Source: Pavlovales sp. CCMP2436
Lineage: Eukaryota > Haptophyta > Pavlovophyceae > Pavlovales
Length of the DNA stretch: 45,651 bases
Direction: 5' to 3'
Assembly: GCA_026770615.1 (NCBI GenBank)
Contig: MU631686.1
Location: 24,997-70,647, forward strand
In this document: positions 27,525 through 37,792 of the stretch, one piece after another
Numbering within the stretch: position 1 is the first letter of the stretch
Layout: each line of letters opens with the position of its first letter
Made by a program: the position numbers and the translations under genes
Notes under the pieces: model-generated
What the model was told of the DNA's origin: nothing
Seen by the model: the letters and a program-made list of their open reading frames with translations, nothing else
The model's database searches: none

Positions 27525-29152
27525 GTGCTTGCGTTCAACACCGTAAGCCTCTCGATAGTGAACAAGCCTTCGTCCGAGGACTACAAGGTGGGCCTCAACC
27601 AGATGACTTTGGAAGAGAAGAACAAGCACTTCCTCGCCCTCAAGAAGCCTACCTGTGCGGAAATCGAGACTTTGTGCGTCCTCAACAAGCCTTTGAGCGT
27701 TCAGAACAAGCCTTTGGGATTTCTCAACAAGCCTACGGCCGAAACCAACGAGATGGGTTCCAAGGGAGCTGCCGTTGACATGCCACAGACAGTGGTGTGC
27801 CTCGGGTTGGAGCCGAAAGGAGACGCCTACTCGAGAGGAGTGGTAACGTTTGACCTTGACAAGTTCAATTTCGAAAACCGAGATTTGGACGTCGGCGAAC
27901 CGCAGACGCCGAGCAACAGCGTGTCGCCGCCGCTGCCTACCCCGCTGGGAGGCTTGCCGCCGCCACGCGCACCGAAGCCGCAGCCGCCACTCCAGCTGGG
28001 AAGCGGACTGTTGCGCAACGCACCGAGACCGCAGCAAGCGGACGAAGAAGTGCCAGAGCTGAAAGAGAACTCCGACTCTGACAGCGATGAGGGAGAGCCG
28101 ATCAAGCACTCGCAAGTGGACAGCTTACTGGGACTGCTAGACTCTCACCGCCGCAACTTCAGCAAGCTCAAGGCTGACGGCTGCAATCCAGAACGCGTGG
28201 GTTTTCCGTTCGATCCTCGTGTCAGCCTCGACGCGAGAGTGGCCAAGAGGCTTGGACGGCTCCTCGCGAAGACGCTGCGCTACATCCAGATCGTACGCGA
28301 CGAGGACAATGACCTCTACACGTGCGCTTCGACGATGGTTCTACTCGTGGAGTGGGTCCGGGAGAGGCACAGCGCAGCAGTTCTGTGTGACATGGGCTTC
28401 TGAGACGCAGAAGTGGATCACAACCGCGGGGAATGCCATTCGCTCGAGCGGAGGGCGAGAGCCATCTTCTCCTGGGAGGAGGAGGCGAGCAGCGACTCGG
28501 ATGAGGACACCGACGTCTTCTCCGACTTGCGCCGCAAACTCGATAAGGGGGCCAGGCACGAGAAAGCACGCAGGGCAGGCGCCGAGTTCGGCGACGCCCA
28601 CAAAGCGCACTTCGAGTCGGAGTCGGAGCTCGACAAGCGCTACCTGCGGCTTAACAACCTCGGCAACCCGGGCGCATACGACCATGCGTCGGCGGAGCAC
28701 GAAGCTCTCCGCGTTGCCGGTGACAGTTTCGTAGTTGTGCCCACACACGCTGTGTTCGACTCCGGTGCCACAGTGAGCATGGCAGCGAGGGAGCTGCTTC
28801 ACTCTCGGAAAAAGATGAAAGGCCGCGTCCGTTGGGGCGATGGGCGTGTCCTCGAGATCAGGGAGAAGGGCATGCTCCTTATGGACCTGAAATGCCAGCG
28901 CACTGGTATCACCCAGGCAGTGCGCATGCTATGCTGGGCAGCTCCGAGCATGGAGATGCCCCTCCTCGCCGTGTAAGCTTTCACGTCCGAGGGCATCACG
29001 GTCGCTTTCAAGCCGACGGGGGCGACAGTGGACTTCTCCAAGCATAGAGGGGTAGTGATGGGCCTGGACGAGCAGTCAAAGATGCAGGCCACCATTTACA
29101 GGCCGGGAGACCAGCTCCCGCCACGGCACCACGCCGTCGTGCCCATGGGTTA
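27525..29152 (+). pseudogene. Retroelement gag-protease frame with three in-frame stops
   Basis: One frame throughout, interrupted by TGA 28401, TAA 28974 and TAG near 29150. The N-terminal part has repeated NKP units (LNKPLSVQNKPLGFLNKP) and a Pro-rich region, then an acidic stretch. At about 28756 the retropepsin signature FDSGATVSM appears, followed by GRVRWGDGRVLEIREKG, the Copia-type protease layout; the sequence continues past the TAA (AFTSEGITVAFKPTGATVDF). Retropepsin would cut the polyprotein. No integrase or RT of this element follows; it runs into the opposite-strand RT relic near 29150-29300. Confidence 0.72.
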
Positions 29153-29159
29153 GCCCTCC

Positions 29160-30980
29160 TCCGCTGGGAAGGGATGCGCCGCCTACGCCACCACTGCCAA
29201 GCCGCAGGGGGGGCGCGGTGGAGGAGGCTACGGTGGCGGTGCTGCCGCCCCAGGCCGTGGCTTCGCCAGAGGCACCGCGGGCAGAGGCAACCAGGGAGGA
29301 CGGCTGCACGACGATGCCGAGCCGCGCGAACAGCGCGTTATGGAAGCGCTGCATCGCCGGGAAGACGATATGGGGCGGGCCGACCGCCCGTACATCATCG
29401 TGGCCGGCCCGAGCGTTCCCACCGTATGGCCGCAGCTCTGCGTCCAGCACCTGTAGCTCGGGATGGATGGAGATCGCGAAGGCGACTCCGCTCTCCACCG
29501 ACCCTTGGGCGACACCCGTCTCGCCGTCCCTGCCCATGGGCGTCAAGCCGCCGCCCTTGCCGCTGACGAAGACGGGGTACGTGGGGGCAAGCGTGGCGTA
29601 GAAGAGGCGTGCGAGCGGGGCAAGGCTGGAGGAGCTGGCGAGGGTGCGCGCCACCATCTCTGCGCGGTCGCCCTCGCTGAACGCGTCGTAGATGTCGGAG
29701 CCGGCGATGCAGAAGCTGGGGTTCTCGAGGAGCTCGCGCACGCCAAAAATGAGCTTCGTCCCGCCTGCCGAGACGAGCACTCCCAGGTGCTGCGGGAAGA
29801 TGTAGTCCTCGATCTCGCCGCCAAGGCCCTTGTTGAGGAAGACTCCCTAGGTGAGATCCCGTCACAGCGCGCACGAGATGCCGATTGACCGCGCAGACTC
29901 CGCGACGCCGGCCTGGACCGCACACTTGCGGAGTGGCACGCACCGTGCGGCGCAGAAGACGAAGTAGAACCAGGGGGGCAGATCGTCGTTGGCGCAGGAT
30001 GATGCCAGCCAGGCGTGCGACCCGAGTACGTGGCGTGCAGCGTCGCCCACGAAAGGCTCCGTCGGGGCGAGTGGGATGAGGTACTCGTATCGCCAGGGCG
30101 AGGCACCCTGTGCCTTGTCGGTCTTGAGCCCTCGGTATGCCTCCTCCATCTCCGTGACGCCGACAACGAGACGGTTGGTGGTGTCGAGGCCCGGGATGAC
30201 CGCTGGCACGGGGGACCTTCTGGGCGGATGCTTGGCGAGCATCTGCTGGAGCATGGCCGGGTCCGCGATGTCAGCGAGGCCGTGGCTCTGAAGCAGCTTT
30301 GCGGCGTCGGAGAACTTGCCCTTGGCGAGAAGGGCGACGGCCGCCTTGATGTCTCGCTCGGGGTTGGCTGGACGGGAGCGCCGGCTGCTGCGCTACTGTG
30401 CCTCCACCGCGCAGTCTCCAGACCAGTCAGCAACAAGGCTGTCAAAGTCTCCCCGCCCCCATCGGTCGAAGCGGGAGGCGAGCAGTCTGGCGCTCTCGCC
30501 AGACGTCCTTGGCGGCCCCCGCGGGCCGCGGGCTGCTTTCGGAGTAGTAGCGAGGGTCGGATCAGCAGCATCTTCAGCGCTCGCACCTCCTCCACCTCGT
30601 TGTCCGGCCCGGAGTTGCGGATGGCTTCGATGACGAGGACCGTCGCGGCGGCCCAGGGCTCGTGGAAGTCTCGGGGTATGGCATCGAGTTGCCGAGACGT
30701 GTTCCCCGCGTGCCCGGCGACTTCGGCAACAGTGAGGTGGTCGAGGACGGAGAAGTCGCGGCCGGTCGGGTCTACGCTTGGCCGTCTGAGTAGGGGCATG
30801 GTTGGGCGCTCGACGTCCTCGCTCGACGATGGCGCTTGCCGTTGACGACGGGGTGATGGTAGCAGTCTCCCATGCCCACCAGAGAGCGTGTTGCAACCGC
30901 CACGCGCGCGCACTCCTGCACCCCCCCCGTCCTCCCCCCACCACGGCCGCGCCTGTAGCCTCCGCCATACGCACTGCAAT
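29160..30980 (-). pseudogene. Reverse transcriptase relic of a second non-LTR family
   Basis: Minus-strand order: PDNEVEEVRALKMLLIRPSL (about 30600), a KGKFSDAAKLLQSHGLADI region (about 30300), then TDKAQGASPWRYEYLIPLAP (about 30100), SAGGTKLIFGVRELLE (29780), AGSDIYDAFSEGDRAEMV (first catalytic Asp), GVAQGSVESGVAFAISIHPEL and GHDDVRAVGPP (YxDD replaced by GHDD). This matches the RT type common in protist non-LTR elements (KAxGPSGWRYEHL, LDxxNAFN, GVxQGDPLGPLLFALALHP, YLDDVxLVGPP). From 30254 to 29160 it is one frame with two stops (29862-29864 and about 29847); upstream are frameshifts. Not related to the OTU-LINE RT. Confidence 0.75.
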
Positions 30981-31125
30981 GCAGTGGCGGCCGCTGCGGT
31001 GGCCGCTGCTGCGGCGGTGGTGGCGGTGGCTGAGCTGGCGGTCTTGGCAGCGGCTGCAGCAGTGGTACGGAGCCAGCGATGTGGTCCTTCCGGGCTTCCC
31101 CGTCAAGAGTTGGGCGTAGGAGCGT

Positions 31126-31376
31126 AGCTGCGTGTAAGTATCTAGAAATACGTCCGTCCCCTGACAGGTCTCCACATGACCCAAGCGGTGCGAGAACACT
31201 CGGATCAAGGGACCGTAGCAGAGCACACGGATACCGTCTCCACCACTGAGGCTGATCAGACACACGACAATCGACGACTCTCTGACTGGCGCGTGCTGAC
31301 CGGCCGCTGCTGCTTCTCGCTCGTCTCAAAATGCAGCTCGCCTGCGCACATGCCGCACCTGTAGCATATAATAAAC
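31126..31376 (-). repeat. 3' region of OTU-LINE, copy 3
   Basis: Matches 3722-3945 block by block (CTCGTCTCAAAATGCAGCTC, GGATACCGTC, CAGACACACGACAATCGACG on the plus strand). It lies immediately 3' of the copy 3 linker. Confidence 0.72.
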
Positions 31377-31379
31377 AGA

Positions 31380-33040
31380 CTAATAACCTCCAACAGCCTG
31401 TATCTCACCGTGTGATTCTTGCCCACGAGGGGCAGGAATTACACGGTGGAGGCTTGTCGGTCTATCCCACTCGTTCAGCAGGGTGGGCCTCGGGCTCGAT
31501 ATGTCGGGGTGTGTTTTATGGGCAACGTTCTTCCCTCTTGCGCTTGTGGCGCGACTCTGCCGGTGTGGCTTCGGGGCATTGTCCTTCTCTCTTCCTGCGC
31601 TTTTGGCGCAGCTCTGCTGGTTGCTGGGGTGTGTGGGTCTGTGTCGCTGCTTTGGGCCGCATGGATGAGCGCAGAACACGGTGGTGTGGGGCTCTGGTGG
31701 CGGTCGTTCCGATGTTGTCTGTGGGGAGTTGCGTCGTGCGAGTCTGCTCCTGTTCCACGATCGACTGTTGTGTCTGGTCCGGTTCCATGCGTGGGTGAGT
31801 CTGGTTGACTTCCAGTGGGCGTTTGGATGAACGCAATGTGCGCGGGTGAGGAGGCGCCGGCATGTTCTCGGCTGCTGTGATGTGAGCGGCCGCTGCTTGT
31901 GGCGCCGGTGGGCTGGGTGGAGTTGGGCCGCTGTGGAGTGGTCGGCTTAGGCTGTGGGGTGTCGGGCTTGGCTCGGCTCTGTGAGCGTTTGCGTGGTGGG
32001 CTTGCTGTGGTATCGTGTAGCGAGGCGAGCGTATTCCCTGTTGATGGCTCGGGGGTCTGTGGCTGCTCCTCTTCCGTAGGTGGTGCGGTGAACTGGCAGG
32101 CTTCCACTGGCCGTTTGGATGAGCGCAATGTGCGTGTGTGCGTGGATGGCGTGGCCCCATTTGGTGCGATGGGGGCGGCCGTTGTTTGTGGCCCTGGAGG
32201 GATGACTGGTGTTGGCATCTGTGGTGTGGCCGGCTTAGGTGTGGCGGGGGAGTGCCTCTGGTGTGTGGCGGGCGTGGCTTGGCTCTGCGCCCGTTTGCGT
32301 GGCGGCCTTGGTGTGGGCGCGTGAGGCATGGCTGGCGAGGCCGTTGGTGGCGCGAGGGTATGATTTTGCTGTGTGGCTGCCTTTTTGCGTTGGCGTGGCT
32401 CACCCCGTATGGCCTCGAGGCGGACTCTGGGTATCGGGTTGTGTGGCGTTGCACGCACGGGCGGTGGGGGGGTGGCGATTGTGTGGCTCGTCGTCCGTCT
32501 CCTTGCTGCAGCTGTGGATTGGTCCGTGTCCTTTTTGGCTGCTCTCTCAGCTGCCTGGGCGGCCCACATGGCTATCTTGAACTTATGTGCGTCATGTACG
32601 GATATTTTGTCCTTAGTTGCCGCCGTGGACGTCTCAATTGCGGCATTGCGTAGCGTGCGCATCTCGAGGCTATGGTGTACGAGTATAAGGTGCAGGTCGC
32701 CCGGCTTGGGGGCCTCACCCCCGCTGTCTTACTTGAGTTCATCCTTGATGCTCATCCCGATCTGTCGTGAGTAGTAATCTGGTCTTGCCATCATGCGCTT
32801 GGCCAGCGTATTAGCTATTGGGTGTCCTAGGCGCAGTGCTAACTTGGCACAGAGTGCTGCAGCTTCGTCGGCAACGTTGGCGGCGTTGTCGAGGGCATCT
32901 TTGCGTGCGACTGGGAGCATGTTCGCAAACACGCTGGCATCAGCTTGCGCCCGGACCCTGAAGGCATGCTTGGCAGCATGGGCCTCGAAGAGCGAGGGCC
33001 GGTTGGCCTGTGCTGAGGTCGATCCCCTTCCGCCACTGAG
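31380..33040 (-). pseudogene. 5'-truncated OTU-LINE, copy 3 (post-finger region and linker)
   Basis: Starts near 33040 with RMMARPDYYSRQIGMSIKDE, equivalent to SRPDYFTGRVGLSVKEE of copy 1; a TAA follows at about 32735, then EAPKPGDLH and KIAMWAAQAAERAA, matching the other copies. The linker is a long Pro/Thr/Ser/Gln-rich stretch with RTLRSSKRPVE, RTLRSSKRPLE and RVLRSSMRP repeats; a frameshift around 31850-31950 moves the open frame. No OTU domain. It abuts the end of the ubiquitin-fusion gene at 33047. Confidence 0.7.
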
Positions 33041-33046
33041 CCCCAT

Positions 33047-35288
33047 TCATCCGGTGGTGCGGTAGTTGGGGAAATTGTCCACATCATCTAGGACGAGAGC
33101 GATGACTCGGTTGCGGTCGTCGTCGGAAGGCAAGTGTGTCAGCCTCGTCGATGACTTGCAGTGCACGCTGGCAGACGGCGAAGATCAAGGTAGTCGCAAG
33201 CTCATGAGTCACTGTGCAGCCTTGCACCATGCGCCAGAGCTTGTCGATGTGCAGCCTCTTGCCGCAACTCACATTGAATGCAGTCTTGAGCGTCTTGTCG
33301 CGGGCCTTCTGCACATCTGCACGGCTCTGTCGCGGGGGGATCTCGCTGGGCTCGATGACCTTCGGCGCGACGGGCAGCGCAGCGAGGATCGCGCGTGCAA
33401 GCTCGCGACCCGGTCTAGAGCGCTCTACCCTGATTGGGCCACCCGCCGCGTAAAGCAGCGCGTATTTCTTGTTGTAGGAGACTACTATGCTGGCTGAGAA
33501 GGAGGGGTCGTTTGGCGCGCCGCCTCTCATGCGGCTCGTGAGGCGCAGCGTCGCATGATTATCGACGCCGCACTCGACGAGTGAGTGCTGGTCATCCAAC
33601 AGCTTGCCTTCGCAAGTGAGGAGTTGGAGGTCGCGTGTGATGCCGGTCTTGAGCGTGATAGCGTCCTTGACCGTCTCGACCGTGAAGTATGGCTTCACCT
33701 CGACCAACAGCGTCTGGTCAGCGAAGTTCACGACAAAAATGTGCATGGGACTTGACTCGGCATCGTGCACCGCGCTCCGTGCCGACGCCCCGCTCAGCGC
33801 CGCGCTAGGCGACACGCCCAACTGTGCACTCGGCGGCGGCGGCGCGCTCAGTGACGCGCTCAGCAGCACGCCCGACGGCGCAGTAGTAGTGGGCGCCAGT
33901 GGGGGCAGCGACGGTGTTAGCGAGTCCTGGGGCGACGGTGGGGGCGCCGACAGCGCGGTAGGCTTTGGCGACGGTAGGGGCAGCGGCGATAGAGAGGGCT
34001 GGGGGACGGGCTGGGCAGTGTGTTGGGGGTGGACGCACCTTTCTACAGGCGGCTCGGCGCGCAGCGCGTCCGGCGATGGCGGCGGCAGCGCAAGCAGCGC
34101 ACCCAGCGGCGGCTCGCTCGGCGGCGGCACGCTCGGCGCGCCCAGCAGCGCGAATCCCGACACGCCCTGCAGCGGTGATACCATGGGCACGCTCGACAGC
34201 GGCAACACGCTCAGCGCTAGCTTCGGCGCCGCGTACGGTGGTGGCGCAGCGCTCGGCGGCGCACTAAGTGTCTGTGCTGTGCTCGGTGGCGCGCTCAGCG
34301 ACTCGCATGAAGGCGCGCTGGGCAGCGGCAGCGCACTCCGCGCTGGTAGGGTGCGAACCCTCAGCAGCAACGGGCTAGGCGACACGTTCGGGCTTGGCGG
34401 TGGCGGGCTTGGCGGCGATGGGCTCGGCGGTGGCGGGCTTGGCGGTGTCCTCGGTAACCCGCCCGACAGCGCGCTCGGCGTGTGCTCGGCGTTTGGACCA
34501 CCCATGGTGCTCGGCGCGCTGCCTGCCTGATCGGCAGAGCGCAAGTACTCGGCCACCTTGGTGAATCCGCACCTTGTGGTTTCGGTAATTAACCACTCCC
34601 TATCCCCTGCCGAGAGTTGCCCGCCGTGCTCGATGCTGTATCGCAGTGTCCGCACGTGACCTCCCAACGCAGCGATGATGGACTTGCTGCTGTCAATCTC
34701 GCCTCCTTGCGCGTGCGCGTGGCGTAGTGCCTCGAAGTGCCCACCTTGAGCGGCCGAGAAGCAGGTGAACACGCCCACGGGGCAGCCTCGGGAGAGGAGC
34801 TAGATCAGTGCTTCGAGGTTCCCCTCCTGAGCGGCATCATTGCATGCTGTGTCGTTCAAGTCTCCGCCCAGATCACACATCCAATCGTCAACAAGTACCT
34901 CTAGGGCGCCCACACAGCCATATCTCGCCACGATATTAAGCATCAGGGCTGGATGGCGCTCCGATTCGTCATCCTCGAGTGGGCTGACCCAATCGGAGAG
35001 GTGGACAAAGTCTGGCATGTTCATGCACGCAAAAGCCGCCAACGCGCGTGTGCGCAGGAAGTCAAACCTCCTAGTCGTCTCCTCTGTTTCATGACCCGAG
35101 TGTTCTCTGAAGGTCTTGCACGTGAGCATGGCGCAAATGCGGTCGCCCCCGTCTAGGTGCGTGAGGAGAGCACGTAGTGGATCACTGACGAGAGCGCGAA
35201 GCAGCAGCGGGAGCGTCGTCTCTGCCCCACTCGGCGCGCTCGGAGCACCACCGCCCGCAGCGCTCGGCCCGGGGCCTTTTTTTTGCAC
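33047..35288 (-). pseudogene. F-box/ankyrin-like - Pro-rich - ubiquitin fusion protein, one nonsense codon
   Basis: Same frame throughout. N-terminal part (35288-34803): a possible F-box (LLTHLDGGDRICAMLTCKTF), then ankyrin-like repeats (ARYGCVGALEVLVDD, AAQEGNLEALI). A TAG at 34800-34802 interrupts the next repeat; beyond it repeats continue (AAQGGHFEALRHAHAQGG). Then 250 residues of Pro/Ser-rich repeats. At 33519-33746 lies a 76-residue ubiquitin-like domain, exactly ubiquitin length, starting MHIFVVNFADQTLLVEVKP and ending RMRGG; Lys48, Lys27 and Lys33 positions are kept, Lys63 and Ile44 are not. A further 144 residues follow; a 1-nt shift near 33130 would give a better end (LVLDDVDNFPNYRTTG, stop 33047). 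No ATG at the 5' end (the first codon is GTG), so an upstream exon or truncation is likely. It might be a decaying gene or one with undetected exons. Confidence 0.68.
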
Positions 35289-36314
35289 GAAAAGAGAAAA
35301 GGTCTCTCGGGAGGTCCCTTTCTGTGCGCGGGAACTTAAGTCCTTAAGCGCGTAAGTTCGTTAATTAGTCTTTGAAACTCCGAACAAAGAGGGTCAGCGG
35401 GATAGATAGATCATTATTACACGTATGAGTAGTTATGACTTAAACTAACGTAGTTAAACTTAGACCAATAATTTAATTCAGTTTATTATATTAATTTAGG
35501 AACTAACTTAACGAGTTAGTTGTCATATTTATACTGAACAGAGTTTTGCTCAGCTGTCATACGCGCGTCATTTTGTAACCCCCCTCCTAGTTCGTTTGTA
35601 GGGAGGGGGGGGGGGTAGGGCAACCTTAATTGTTCACCGATCTTTAGGGTAGGGGGGTGACCCAACCTAAACATTCGCCGCAGGCAAGAAAAAATGGGGG
35701 TAGGGGGGTGACCCAACCTAAAATTTGCGCCGCTGCCGGGAAGGAGGCAGAAGGGGGGTCCCAATCTCCACGGTACAAGGGTTTACGAAATCTGGGGAAA
35801 ATACTCAAACAAATGATTCGCCTACGGCGAGCAACTCGACAGAGTTTGACACACGTACTTCTCCAGCTGGCGGAATCCAGTTGGCAGATATGTCATATCG
35901 CAGTACATCGGATTGGGCGCTCGCACGCACACGTGCGCTGGCACGCCGTGCAGTGGACTAGACTGCGCGGCGGCGCGCTCGATATAAATACGCACCATGG
36001 CGCTTGCATGCACGACCGCTGAGCCTTGCCCACCGAATAGTCCGCCAACGCCAAGCTCACCAACGACCTTGCCAGCATTATAGAGCAGGCGGTAGACTGC
36101 CGCTGAGCAGCAGGCGGCTGAATAGGCGTCAACTGATGTTCACCGTCGGGTCAGTTCAATTTTTTTTTAATTTTTTATTTTCACTATCCAACTTTACTAG
36201 GTTGTAAGAAACAAAAACCCGGATCCCAACGAACTCGATTCCACAGGCCCTGCAGCTCCCTATAAATGCACCGACTTCTGCGCCTCCTGGACAGGGAACA
36301 GACGTATTTATATG
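35289..36314. repeat. Intergenic with dispersed GGTGACCCAACCTAAA boxes
   Basis: No gene. GTAGGGGGGTGACCCAACCT-AAA occurs at about 35648-35671 and 35698-35721, with GGGGGGTCCCAATCTCC at 35754; the same set recurs at 37225-37345. The stretch 35330-35560 is AT-rich. Confidence 0.6.
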
Positions 36315-36701
36315 TATGATAGGGATTCAAGCTGGCGTCTGACTGTTCTGAATGTTGTGCTGGTCTGAGCGCTGCGTCGCCCATTGCCTGCTGCGTGCCT
36401 TAGTCAGCTGCGCTGGCTATACGTATTTATACGTATTTATATTTATGATAGGGATTCAAGCTGGCGTCTGACTGTTCTGAATGTTGTGCTGGTCTGAGCG
36501 CTGCGTCGCCCATTGCCTGCTGCGTGCCTTAGTCAGCTGCGCTGGCTATACGTATTTATACGTATTTATATTTATGATAGGGATTCAAGCTGGCGTCTGA
36601 CTGTTCTGAATGTTGTGCTGGTCTGAGCGCTGCGTCGCCCATTGCCTGCTGCGTGCCTTAGTCGGCTGCGCTGGCTTGGGCGCCACTGCGCGTGCCGATG
36701 G
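36315..36701 (-). repeat. Three 129-bp tandem repeats (tail of repeat B)
   Basis: Units start TATGATAGGGATTCAAGCTG at 36315, 36444 and 36573. The first two end in the A/T-rich CGTATTTATACGTATTTATA; the third runs on into the coding part of repeat B. On the minus strand this is a body followed by repeated tails. Confidence 0.93.
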
Positions 36702-36999
36702 ATCTCCGGTAGTGTGCCCGGGCAAGGGCGTTTAGGGAGATGATCTGCTGGTTGATGTTTGTCGTGTTCCCCCGCTGGGCAGCGATCGGGGTCAGCGCGC
36801 TCAAGCGCGCGAGCAGCAGCTGCGCATGGCCGCGTGCCGCGATCGTACCGATCGTGTCAATGAGCTGCTTCTTGATGCGCGCCGCCGCCTCCATCGGGCT
36901 CACGCTCATCAGCGCGTACATCTTGCCGCCTCCCTGCGCCGCGATACGTATTTCTATTAATGTAGGGGGATTCGGGCTGGCGGTACGTTTCAAGTTCAA
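36658..36999 (-). pseudogene. C-terminal fragment of an unidentified repeat-B protein
   Basis: Open minus-strand frame with GGGKMYALMSVSPMEAAARI, then KKQLIDTIGTIAARGHAQLL, RLSALTPIAAQRGNTTNINQ and ALARAHYRRSIG, ending SAAD-stop. The same peptide end is found next to the gap (24417-24566) and, more decayed, at 39920-40070, so it is the 3' end of a multicopy element. Helical and Ala/Gln-rich; no family recognised. Confidence 0.5.
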
Positions 37000-37052
37000 G
37001 TCAGGCTGATCTTAGCGCTCCGACGCAGGCTCCTACGCGCTACGCCGAAGGA
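36950..37052. repeat. Dispersed repeat C, copy 2
   Basis: Reverse complement of 17333-17430. It is followed at 37058-37180 by a second scrap of repeat B (ties to 36798-36840 and to the 129-bp tail), so the whole 36.3-37.2 kb block is rearranged repeat. Confidence 0.75.
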
Positions 37053-37224
37053 GCCAGTGCGCTCAAGCGCGCGAGCAGCAGCTGCGCATGGCCGCGTGCC
37101 AAATATATTTATGATAGGGATTCAAGCTGGCGTCTGACTGTTCTGAATGTTGTGCTGGTCTGAGCGCTGCGTCGCCCATTTATATTTACACTGCAGCCAA
37201 TTTCCGTGAAGCGGGCTTGGAGAG

Positions 37225-37345
37225 GGGGGTCCCAACCTCCGTGCGGCGGCCAAAGTTCGATGAAGTGGTAGGGGGGTCACCCAACCTAAAATTTCTTCCG
37301 ATCGGTCGGGTAGGGGGGACGGGGGTGATCCAACCTAAAATTCTA
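37225..37345. repeat. Second cluster of GGTCACCCAACCTAAA boxes
   Basis: GGGGGGTCCCAACCTCC (37225), GTAGGGGGGTCACCCAACCT-AAA (about 37269) and GGGGGTGATCCAACCTAAA (about 37320), as at 35.6-35.8 kb. CAAACGAACTAGGG at 37356 is the reverse complement of CCTAGTTCGTTTG at 35586. Confidence 0.65.
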
Positions 37346-37490
37346 GAATTGCCCTGCAAACGAACTAGGGCACCTACTATAAAATTCAGAGAGAAACTCC
37401 CGGGGGTGACGTTTAACTAGAAACTTACACACTAGGGGAGGGGCTTTCAAAATGGCGCGCGTATCAGTGTCAGCAGTAAGCGTGTGACTG

Positions 37491-37617
37491 TGAGTCAGAG
37501 TGAGTCAGAGTGACTCTTCGACTTGATTGAGATTCAATTGAAATTGTCTTGTTAATGTTACCGCCTGATGAGTCACTTGGTCTTTCAGGCATGCTGTGCA
37601 CGTACACACTTGAGTCA
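37491..37617. promoter_or_regulatory. Cluster of four TGAGTCA motifs (bZIP-type sites)
   Basis: TGAGTCA occurs at 37491-37497, 37501-37507, 37569-37575 and 37611-37617. It is the AP-1/GCN4-type binding sequence. The cluster lies 3' of the CBP20 gene; which gene it would serve is unknown. Confidence 0.5.
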
Positions 37618-37792
37618 TGCTGACTATACTGAACGTACACGTGCAGCCGCGAACGCCGCCGCGTGTGCGGGCAGCGCCTCAAATGACCTGAGCTGAGCTG
37701 AGTGGGCTGATACTGCCGCTGCTAGGGACGGGGCACGCGAGCGAGCGATCACTCGTGCTATCGTGTAAGGTGCACAGCTACCGGGGCGCGCG

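Noticed and set aside
29152..29455. Gly-rich plus-strand frame (GGRGGGGYGGGAAAPGRG) as continuation of the protease relic
   Set aside because: Over most of its length it is antisense to the conserved RT region (GHDDVRAVGPP) on the minus strand; only the first part could belong to the plus-strand element.
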